From: an uncultured bacterium
GTDB lineage: Bacteria; Bacillota_A; Clostridia; Oscillospirales; Oscillospiraceae
DNA: 19,505 nt
NCBI GenBank assembly: GCA_945917385.1
Contig: CAMEHJ010000002.1
Location: 1 to 19,505 of the forward strand
Reading direction: 5' to 3'
Numbering within the stretch: the stretch's first letter is position 1; each line of letters opens with the position of its first letter. Under the pieces are notes generated by a model that was not told the DNA's origin, ran no database searches, and saw only the letters and a program-made list of their open reading frames with translations. Shown one piece after another: positions 14,767 to 19,505 of the stretch. Position numbers and translations under genes: made by a program.

Positions 14767-16203
14767 CTACTTCTTCAACTGATTGAGCGGGTCATTGATA
14801 AAGCTTTTCTTTTCTACGGGTCTGAGCGGCGCCACCGGCCTTGACATACAGACGTATCTCCACTCGTCCGCGACGTGGTCCTCAAGCTCGGTGTCGAGGT
14901 CCTCCGGCCTGTGCTTACTGAACACCATCAGCGGTATGGTTCTGATGAATGCCTCGCAGTTACTGAAAACGTACATTCTGCTGTACCCCTCCTCGTCGAA
15001 CTGCAAGCGGTAGTGGCACTGCATCCATCCGGGTATTCTCTTGTTGTCCCCCGGCACGAAGTACAGCCCGTACCTGCTCGCGGTATCCGCGATGCTCTCT
15101 CCGCGGCTTGCGTCCCAGATAGCGGGATCTGCCACGCCCTCTATGTTTTTCCCTCTGAGCCACGGGTGTTCTCTTTCTATCCTTGAAATCTCCTGAAACT
15201 GCTGGTCCGGCGTCCAGCGCACGCCCTCGTTTGCCGTCCCCGTGCATCCGTACAGCTCAAGTATTCTGTACAAAACCCCGTCGTAGTCGAGCGCCCACCA
15301 GGCGCACGAGAAGGGCTTGCCGTACCCGAAGTCGTAGGAGCGCAGAATTTTCCAGCCCCTTCTGCTCCCGGAGCACAAATCCAAGGGCTCTATAACATGG
15401 ACCCATCTTCTCTGCCGTCTCAGCTCGTCCCTGTCGAGCCTGCAGCCGTGCTCCCACGCAGCTTTCATATCCGGCTCAATGCGGAAATCCTCGAAGAACT
15501 GCCCCTCGAAGATGTCCCAGTTGCCGTGCAGCCATGCCTCCCTGAGCTTAGGCGGCAGCGCCTCAAGCTGTTTTATGTAGTCGGGGTCGGCGCGCATCAG
15601 TGCCTTGTTGTCTGTGACGAGCGCCTGAATGAAGCTGTGCTCCTGCGCGTTTTCCCCGTCCTTGAATCGCTTGTCGATGAACAGCCGCTTGACCCAGCCG
15701 TGCCCCTCACCTCCGGGGTTGCAGGTGAAGTAGATTCTCTTGGGGAAGTCGTTTACACCTCTGACGCAGGCCTTGAGCTTTTCGATTTTCTCCTCGCTCT
15801 GCTGTGTGGCCTCGTCCACGAACAGCACGTCCACCTCGGTCCCCTGGAACTTGAGCGTATCGCGCTCATTGTCGCAGTAGCGGAAAAGTATCCTGCTCCC
15901 GTTTGCGAAGGTGATGTGCTTTTTGCCGTCGTTATATTTGGCGAAGCTCTCGTCCTCCCCGTCACAGCCCAGCATTTCGCACAGCGGTATAATGTGGTTT
16001 TCCTGAAGCTCCGGGTAGGTTTTACGAATTATCATCACCTTGATCCCCGGATACCGCAGACACAGCAGAACGGCCTTCACTCTCACGGCCCAGCTCTTGC
16101 CTCCGCCTCTTGCCCCGCCGTAGCCTATATATTTATGCCCATCCGCCATAAACTGCTTTTGTTTGTCGTTTGGCTGAGGTATATTCAGCCTTGAAGTCGT
16201 CAC
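14767..16203 (-). CDS. Terminase large subunit (ATPase and nuclease)
   Basis: A 478-aa packaging motor. The ATPase has Walker A GGARGGGKS (residues 29-37), Walker B VDVLFVDE (124-131) and the coupling motif FTCNPGG (159-165). The C-terminal RNase-H-like nuclease has the acidic triad candidates Asp291 (YDFGY), Asp359 (VADPAIWD) and Asp446 (HVADEWRY), so both activities look intact. It starts with GTG overlapping the stop of the small-subunit gene, with GGAGGAG 8 nt upstream. It pumps DNA into the prohead through the portal encoded next. The intact enzyme indicates that the element could still package DNA, though the packaged DNA (own or host) cannot be told from sequence. Confidence 0.93.
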   Translation of the reverse strand: MTTSRLNIPQPNDKQKQFMADGHKYIGYGGARGGGKSWAVRVKAVLLCLRYPGIKVMIIRKTYPELQENHIIPLCEMLGCDGEDESFAKYNDGKKHITFANGSRILFRYCDNERDTLKFQGTEVDVLFVDEATQQSEEKIEKLKACVRGVNDFPKRIYFTCNPGGEGHGWVKRLFIDKRFKDGENAQEHSFIQALVTDNKALMRADPDYIKQLEALPPKLREAWLHGNWDIFEGQFFEDFRIEPDMKAAWEHGCRLDRDELRRQRRWVHVIEPLDLCSGSRRGWKILRSYDFGYGKPFSCAWWALDYDGVLYRILELYGCTGTANEGVRWTPDQQFQEISRIEREHPWLRGKNIEGVADPAIWDASRGESIADTASRYGLYFVPGDNKRIPGWMQCHYRLQFDEEGYSRMYVFSNCEAFIRTIPLMVFSKHRPEDLDTELEDHVADEWRYVCMSRPVAPLRPVEKKSFINDPLNQLKK

Positions 16204-16583
16204 CTGCTCAGCTCCTCCGTCTCACCCAAAAAGCAAACCTCCAGCCGTCTGCCGGAGCCGTATTCCTCGCTCCCCTCCCTCCGCATCTCTCTCAGCTCCT
16301 TGAGCGCGCCCGTCATGGCCTTGATCTCCTTGCTGTCCATCTCCGCACTTCTGTCAATGGCAAGCTCCATCTTCTCAAGCAGCTTTGCCGTGACCCGCTC
16401 CATTCTCCCCTCGCTGCCGGACTCCTCCCGCGATTTTTTCAGCTCGACCCAGTTCTCTTTCTTTGCCCTGCGGCAGAGTGTCCGGTAGTTAACGCCCTCA
16501 TCCTCCGAAAGCTTCAGGAGACTGATCTCGTTGCAGAGATATCTGTTTTTGATGCCCTCCCAATCGGTCATGATACTGCGCAC
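16200..16583 (-). CDS. Putative terminase small subunit
   Basis: A 127-aa protein (123 aa from the internal ATG). Its N-terminus carries a helix-turn-helix-like segment (LLKLSEDEGVNYRTLCRRAKK, split here as LLKLSEDEGVNY and RTLCRRAKKENW), followed by a long charged helix region (ERVTAKLLEKMELAI, IKAMTGALKELREM) suited to oligomerisation. This is the usual plan of small terminases, which recognise the packaging site and regulate the large subunit, and the gene directly precedes it with a 4-base overlap. The GTG at 16583 has AGAGG close by; the ATG at 16571 overlaps the previous stop and is the alternative. Call rests on position and architecture. Confidence 0.72.
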   Translation of the reverse strand: MRSIMTDWEGIKNRYLCNEISLLKLSEDEGVNYRTLCRRAKKENWVELKKSREESGSEGRMERVTAKLLEKMELAIDRSAEMDSKEIKAMTGALKELREMRREGSEEYGSGRRLEVCFLGETEELSR

Positions 16584-16822
16584 TCATCCTCTTTGTATTT
16601 TGTCTCGTACACCATTTTGTACAGCGGGCACTGTGTGTACCTTGCTACGCAGCAAATGCCCATGTGCCTGTCCCTCTCCGCGAGAGTTCTGAATTTGGTG
16701 ACCGCCTCGCTGTTGTCGCTGAAGCCCTCACAGCTTATGCTCCTTGCGCTTCTGTCATCCTTTATGTAGAAGGGGCACTTGACGTCCGCCTCCGTCCAGC
16801 AGATTTTCCTGTAATTGGCCAT
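16568..16822 (-). CDS. Cys-rich conserved phage protein upstream of terminase
   Basis: An 84-aa protein with seven Cys residues arranged in CPFYIKDD, ISCEGF, GICCVARYTQCPLY and DECAVS segments, suggesting a metal-binding or disulfide-stabilised small fold, probably zinc. I recall similar proteins beginning with a 'ADVxCPFY' motif just before terminase genes in many Clostridia prophages; their role is unknown, and DNA binding or late regulation is only a guess. AAGGAG precedes the ATG at 16822. Its end overlaps the small-terminase start. Confidence 0.7.
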   Translation of the reverse strand: MANYRKICWTEADVKCPFYIKDDRSARSISCEGFSDNSEAVTKFRTLAERDRHMGICCVARYTQCPLYKMVYETKYKEDECAVS

Positions 16823-16843
16823 AAAATCACTCCTTTTCTCCGC

Positions 16844-16948
16844 TTAAAGAATCCTGTCGATTTCTTCTGCCCGCTCATCATCCATCCAGGGCGGGAAGCC
16901 GCTTCTTTCCATGCTTTTGATGATCGGGTCGTCTGGAATAAGAATCAT
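16844..16948 (-). CDS. 34-aa phage protein, first gene of the particle operon
   Basis: A short ORF beginning MILIPDDPIIKSMERSGF and continuing PPWMDDERAEEIDRIL. GGAG lies 8 nt upstream of the ATG and the next gene starts 21 bases after its stop. Similar 'DxPII...GYP' short proteins accompany the Cys-rich protein in related prophages, from memory. It is the first translated product after the leftward promoter; function unknown. Confidence 0.6.
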   Translation of the reverse strand: MILIPDDPIIKSMERSGFPPWMDDERAEEIDRIL

Positions 16949-17003
16949 CTTTTTCACTCCGTTTAATTTAAGATTTAATTCTTAAAAAAATAAGATTTAG
17001 CTG

Positions 17004-17032
17004 TTGACAAAATCCGTAGAATATACTACAAT
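17004..17032 (+). promoter_or_regulatory. Predicted rightward promoter for repressor/ImmA
   Basis: A consensus TTGACA -35 (17004-17009) and TACAAT -10 (17027-17032) are 17 bp apart. Transcription would start near 17039, giving a ~150-base leader before the repressor TTG start. It is the best promoter in the control region by consensus match. Confidence 0.65.
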
Positions 17033-17104
17033 ACATACGAAAGATGTCGATTTATGGCGATTTCATCTTGTTTTTTGAAGATTATGCTTTCTTTTTCTGT
17101 CTGC

Positions 17105-17133
17105 AGTATATCTTATTTTATTAAGATTTTCCA
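17105..17133 (-). promoter_or_regulatory. Predicted leftward promoter of the particle operon
   Basis: On the minus strand TGGAAA (17128-17133) and TATACT (17105-17110) are 17 bp apart, with dyad O3 between them. Transcription would start near 17098 and run ~150 bases before the first ORF (16948). It faces the rightward promoter, so their transcripts overlap by about 60 bases. Confidence 0.5.
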
Positions 17134-17189
17134 GTCTGTACTCTCTCTTTTTTAAGATTTGTTATTATGCACAGTTTGGGGGTGTAGTT

Positions 17190-17546
17190 TTGTTCGAATA
17201 TGACAGATTTGATGAATTGCGCCGTTCACGGGGTATAACGAAGAAGTTTATAGCGCAGTCATTGGGACGCAGTCCCGCTCTCTGTCAGGATTGGAAGCAG
17301 CAGAAATCACAGCCAAGCTCAACTCAGCTCTCCAAAATCGCGGAAATACTTGATACTACACCCGCCTATCTCTGCGGCGAGACGGACGACCCCTCCCCCG
17401 ACTCGTCGGACGAGCTTTCACAGCTTCTTGAAACCCTCAGGGAGCGCGAGGATATGCGTATGCTCTTTAAGCTCGCCAGCACCGCCACTCCGGAGGATGT
17501 GCGTAAAGCCGTAAAGATAATCGAGGCGCTGCGCCGCGATGATTGA
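17190..17546 (+). CDS. Xre-family (HTH) phage repressor
   Basis: A 118-aa protein with an N-terminal HTH_3 domain at about residues 6-63 (DELRRSRGITKKFIAQSLG, then the recognition helix near SPALCQDWKQQ, then LSKIAEILDTTPAYL). The C-terminal part (about 75-118) is a short helical region, possibly for dimerisation. There is no S24/LexA-like autocleavage domain, so induction must occur by another route, plausibly cleavage by the adjacent ImmA-like protein. It starts at TTG with GGGGGTG 5 nt upstream; no ATG fits. It probably represses the leftward particle promoter through the upstream dyads. Its end overlaps the metallopeptidase gene by 8 bases. Confidence 0.85.
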   Translation: MFEYDRFDELRRSRGITKKFIAQSLGRSPALCQDWKQQKSQPSSTQLSKIAEILDTTPAYLCGETDDPSPDSSDELSQLLETLREREDMRMLFKLASTATPEDVRKAVKIIEALRRDD

Positions 17547-17874
17547 CTACTATGTGCGTGAGCTTGCGCTGCCCCTCGCCGTTGAGGGAGTAACCATCCC
17601 GAATCCCGACGGCAGCTTTGATATTTATATAAATTCGCTTTTGTCCGCGCCGCGCCGCGAAGAAGTGCTTGAGCATGAGCTGAACCATATCCTGCATGAC
17701 CATTTTTATATTGATATGCCCGTCTCGGTTATGGAGCGGCAGGCAGACGGCGAGGTGCTGAATGTCGCGCTGCACCCGCCCGCGGGGCTTATTACAGCTT
17801 TTCATTCGGAGGAAGCTTTGCTGAACTGGCTCCGCCTTGTCCTTTCACAGCGCCGTATTAACCTGAAAATCTAA
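17539..17874 (+). CDS. ImmA/IrrE-family metallopeptidase
   Basis: A 111-aa protein with the zinc-metallopeptidase signature HELNH at residues 46-50 (EEVLEHELNHILHDH) and a downstream MERQAD segment (65-70) that could supply the third ligand, as in ImmA of ICEBs1 and related phage proteins. ImmA proteins cleave the partner repressor on induction. The gene overlaps the repressor by 8 bases in another frame, so the two are translationally coupled, which matches the repressor-ImmA pairing. It is on the short side for the family, with the helical N-terminus reduced, but the active site is complete. Confidence 0.85.
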   Translation: MIDYYVRELALPLAVEGVTIPNPDGSFDIYINSLLSAPRREEVLEHELNHILHDHFYIDMPVSVMERQADGEVLNVALHPPAGLITAFHSEEALLNWLRLVLSQRRINLKI

Positions 17875-17900
17875 AAAAACAAAATAGCAAAGGAGTGCCT

Positions 17901-18266
17901 ATGTTTACCTTCAATCACTTTAACTTCAATGTCCTCGACCTTGACCGCAGCCTCAGCTTTTACGAATCCGCTCTCGGTCTGAAGCCCGTCCGCGAGAAGG
18001 CGGCCGACGACGGCAGCTTCCGCCTTGTCTATCTGGGCGACGGCGTGAGCGACTTTACGCTTGAGCTGACATGGCTGCGAGACCGGACGGAGCCTTATAA
18101 TCTCGGTGAGTGCGAATTTCATCTTGCATTCAAGGCCGACGACTATGACGCTGCCCACGCAAAGCACGCCGAGCTTGGCTGCATCTGCTATGAAAACCCC
18201 TCCATGGGCATCTACTTCATCTCAGACCCCGACGGCTATTGGATAGAGGTCATCCCCACCCGCTGA
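17901..18266 (+). CDS. VOC-family protein, lactoylglutathione lyase (glyoxalase I)-like
   Basis: A 121-aa protein of two beta-alpha-beta-beta-beta modules. Candidate metal ligands are His6 (NHFNFNV), Glu55 (FTLELTW), His74 (EFHLAF) and Glu116 (YWIEVIP), closely matching the spacing in bacterial GloA (His5, Glu56, His74, Glu122), which isomerises the hemithioacetal of methylglyoxal. SDPDGYWIEVIP near the end is a family hallmark. The ATG at 17901 is chosen over an upstream GTG (17895) because AAAGGAG lies 5 nt before it. It lies 26 bases after the ImmA gene with no terminator between. It may be a host gene or an accessory gene read in the lysogen. Clostridia often lack glutathione, so the true substrate is open. 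Confidence 0.87.
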   Translation: MFTFNHFNFNVLDLDRSLSFYESALGLKPVREKAADDGSFRLVYLGDGVSDFTLELTWLRDRTEPYNLGECEFHLAFKADDYDAAHAKHAELGCICYENPSMGIYFISDPDGYWIEVIPTR

Positions 18267-18340
18267 AGCCTTCTCTGCTTTGCTCTCCCAACGCGCAGCC
18301 TCCCGAATAAAGCGAACCGCCTTATGCTTCAGCCAACTTC

Positions 18341-18596
18341 CTTGGCTCTCCCTTTGGGAGAGCTGTCAGCGCAACTGACTGAGAGGGCTTTGCCGCTCAG
18401 GCTCCCCCTTGGCTCTCCCTTTGGGAGAGCTGTCAGCGTAGCTGACTGAGAGGGCTTTGCCGCTCAGGCTCCCCCTTGGCTCTCCCTTTGGGAGAGCTGT
18501 CAGCGTAGCTGACTGAGAGGGCTTTGCCGCTCAGGCTCCTCCTTGGCTCTCCCTTTGGGAGAGCTGTCAGCACAGCTGACTGAGAGAGCTTTGCCG
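18341..18596 (+). repeat. Four tandem 67-bp double-hairpin repeats
   Basis: Copies start at 18341, 18408, 18475 and 18542 (last one incomplete). Each unit has two stem-loops: GCTCTCCC-TTT-GGGAGAGC (8-bp stem) and GTCAGC-GTA-GCTGAC (6-bp stem), followed by GAGAGGGCTTTGCCGCTCAG. Loop bases vary (GTA in copies 2 and 3, ACA in copy 4), while the stems are kept; copy 1 has a slightly weakened second stem. I recall this consensus as a dispersed intergenic repeat of Clostridium cluster IV genomes. It occupies most of the 393-bp gap after the VOC gene; 18267-18340 shows nothing I can identify. Its role (transposed MITE-like sequence, transcript stabiliser or partial terminator) is unknown. CCGAATAAA occurs at 18303-18311 and again at 18594-18602. 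Confidence 0.9.
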
Positions 18597-18597
18597 A

Positions 18598-18649
18598 ATA
18601 AATCACAGAAGCCGGACCTCCTTACGGAAGTCCGGCTTCTGTGATTTAT
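18598..18649. terminator. Long perfect hairpin, probable bidirectional terminator
   Basis: A perfect 20-bp stem (18598-18617 with 18630-18649, inner core AGAAGCCGGAC) encloses a 12-base loop. It lies between the repeat array and the convergent lipoprotein gene, whose stop is at 18660. A/T-rich sequence flanks both sides, though T-runs are short. It probably stops transcription from both directions. Confidence 0.8.
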
Positions 18650-18659
18650 AATTTACGTT

Positions 18660-19457
18660 TTATTTTGTTTCGGTTTTCGCCGCCTTGAGCGCCTCCTGCG
18701 GGATCTTGATTTCCTTCAGGGTGTCGAAGGAATCAAACTCCACCTCAAGCGGCATACTCGTTATCTTGATGTTGTCTGCGTCGTCCTCCAGCACTGTCGA
18801 GACGAGCAGCTTTGCTATCTCGCTCAGCTCCGTCTCAAGGCGCAGAATATGTCCGTCCGCCTTGTTGACCCATGCGTTGATAACGACGTCCCCGACGATG
18901 CAGTCCTGGTTTCCGAGCGCGACGGCGAACATATCTCCCGGCATTGTGAGCGTGATTTTTACCGCGTCGACGCCGTTTATCTGTTTTTCCTCGCCCTTGG
19001 CGACAAGCACGGAGCCTTTGTCTATCAGTGAAATGATGCCGCTGACGTTAAAGGACTGTCCCTCCGGGAGGTCCGCCTTCTCATAAAACCAGTTCATCCC
19101 GTCACCGAGCTTTTCAACGCCCGCGTAAATATCCACTGTGTTCTCCCCGACCTCGGCGTAAACGTCCACGTCCATATCTCCGAGCAGTCCGAGATCTATC
19201 TCCGCGTCGAGCCAAACCGTCGGCTTCTCCGCGAGGTACGAGATGTCCCCTTCCATCTTCGCCTTGACCGGCACGATACCGTAAGAGCCCTTTGCGCTGC
19301 ACTCGAACTCACCCTCTGCGCTCTTGGTCGTTTCGACCGCATCATAGACCTTTTTCATCAGCAGCATGGTGTCGAGATCGGTGCTGCACGCGCAGAGGCT
19401 TAAACACATCACGCCCGCCAGGGCAATAGCCGTGAGTTTTTTAAAGAATTTATTCAT
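18660..19457 (-). CDS. Secreted lipoprotein of unknown function
   Basis: A 265-aa protein with a lipoprotein signal: basic MNKFFKKL, a hydrophobic core to residue 21, and lipobox LCAC with Cys24 as the likely lipidated residue; Cys18 and Cys22 are extra. The mature part is acidic and beta-rich with alternating strands (about 45-265), including INGVDAVKITLTMPGDMFA and INAWVNKADGHILRLETELS, reminiscent of LolA/LppX-like lipoprotein folds seen in Clostridia. No catalytic motif visible; it may bind a lipid or wall component. GGAAGG lies upstream of the ATG. It is convergent with the VOC gene and has the long hairpin just downstream. Likely host chromosomal. Confidence 0.8.
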   Translation of the reverse strand: MNKFFKKLTAIALAGVMCLSLCACSTDLDTMLLMKKVYDAVETTKSAEGEFECSAKGSYGIVPVKAKMEGDISYLAEKPTVWLDAEIDLGLLGDMDVDVYAEVGENTVDIYAGVEKLGDGMNWFYEKADLPEGQSFNVSGIISLIDKGSVLVAKGEEKQINGVDAVKITLTMPGDMFAVALGNQDCIVGDVVINAWVNKADGHILRLETELSEIAKLLVSTVLEDDADNIKITSMPLEVEFDSFDTLKEIKIPQEALKAAKTETK

Positions 19458-19505
19458 GCGTCATCCTTCCTTTCCTTAGTCTCTTTCTGGATATATGACG
19501 CGGCA

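Larger units (their letters stand above)
16979..17158. promoter_or_regulatory. Repressor operator cluster (ATCTT-N8-AAGAT dyads)
   Basis: Three 18-bp dyads share ATCTT-N8-AAGAT: O1 16979-16996 (one mismatch in the left arm), O2 17065-17082 (perfect arms) and O3 17110-17127 (perfect arms). A weaker fourth lies at 17141-17158 (two mismatches). An unpaired AAGAT half-site occurs at 16970-16974. O3 lies between the -35 and -10 boxes of the leftward promoter, and O1 ends 7 bp before the -35 box of the rightward promoter. Repeats of one dyad around divergent control elements next to an Xre repressor are the usual operator pattern; no binding data exist. Confidence 0.65.
3678..17874. mobile_element. 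Compact prophage-like element, podovirus-type particle module plus repressor/ImmA, no integrase
   Basis: About 14.2 kb with packaging, capsid, tail and lysis genes on the minus strand and a repressor/metallopeptidase pair on the plus strand, separated by a control region. Genes are tightly packed, many with ATGA, GTGA or TAATG overlaps, and appear intact. Host-like genes flank both sides (CapA with terminator on the left; VOC protein and lipoprotein on the right). No integrase, resolvase, excisionase, replication protein, antirepressor or holliday-junction enzyme is seen. By eye I found no direct repeat that could be an attachment-site pair, so boundaries are set by gene content. Confidence 0.85.

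Noticed and set aside
13705..16194. Plus-strand open frames (247 aa and 265 aa) opposite portal and terminase
   Set aside because: They are shadows of genes whose catalytic motifs (Walker A/B, nuclease Asp residues) are intact in the minus strand; no start signals fit.
3605..17900. Attachment-site direct repeats at the ends of the prophage-like element
   Set aside because: I compared the sequences around 3620-3680 with 17870-17900 and 18270-18340 and saw no shared core longer than about 6 bases. No tRNA gene is present at either end.
18341..18596. CRISPR array
   Set aside because: The 67-bp units are directly tandem with no variable spacers, contain two hairpins each, and no cas genes are nearby.

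Overview
The window looks like chromosomal DNA of a gut-type Firmicute, probably a Clostridia member of the Oscillospiraceae/Ruminococcaceae kind. This is inferred from the moderately high GC, strong GGAGG-type ribosome binding sites, a wall-anchor-like surface protein, a small lipoprotein, and a structured intergenic repeat of a type I associate from memory with Clostridium cluster IV genomes. I ran no search, so family names come from recognising motifs and gene order.

Left flank (1-3676): the first ~50 bases look like one end of an IS3-family insertion sequence that continues outside the window. A leftward gene for a secreted, probably wall-anchored surface protein follows. A 514-bp divergent promoter region separates it from a rightward CapA-type metallophosphatase gene, which ends at a clear rho-independent terminator (3645-3676).

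Prophage-like element (about 3678-17874): a tight leftward operon with overlapping stop/start codons encodes a complete short-tailed particle. In transcription order: a 34-aa protein, a Cys-rich protein, putative small terminase, large terminase, portal, a Prp-type cysteine protease, a Tyr-rich internal protein, scaffold, N4-gp56-type major capsid protein, a GC-rich hairpin, two connector-region proteins, a 587-aa tail protein, a 38-aa protein, a collagen-containing tail fibre, a fibre-tip-like protein, a fibre-associated protein, a 54-aa protein, a possible 25-aa peptide, endolysin, an XhlA-like protein and a holin. There is no tape-measure gene, which points to podovirus-like morphology. At the right end, an Xre repressor and an ImmA/IrrE-type metallopeptidase read rightward. 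The control region between the modules holds two predicted face-to-face promoters and three to four 18-bp dyads (ATCTT-N8-AAGAT).

No integrase, excisionase, replication or antirepressor gene is present, although host-like genes lie on both sides. The element is therefore a remnant that kept its particle genes, a satellite, or a domesticated particle (GTA-like or killer particle). The most specific prediction is that the element's own Prp protease trims the scaffold and capsid proteins, since both have an N-terminal LQxFA motif like the Prp site of ribosomal protein L27.

Right flank (17875-19505): a VOC/glyoxalase gene follows ImmA closely and may share its transcript. Next come four tandem copies of a 67-bp double-hairpin repeat, a 20-bp perfect-stem terminator, and a leftward lipoprotein gene.
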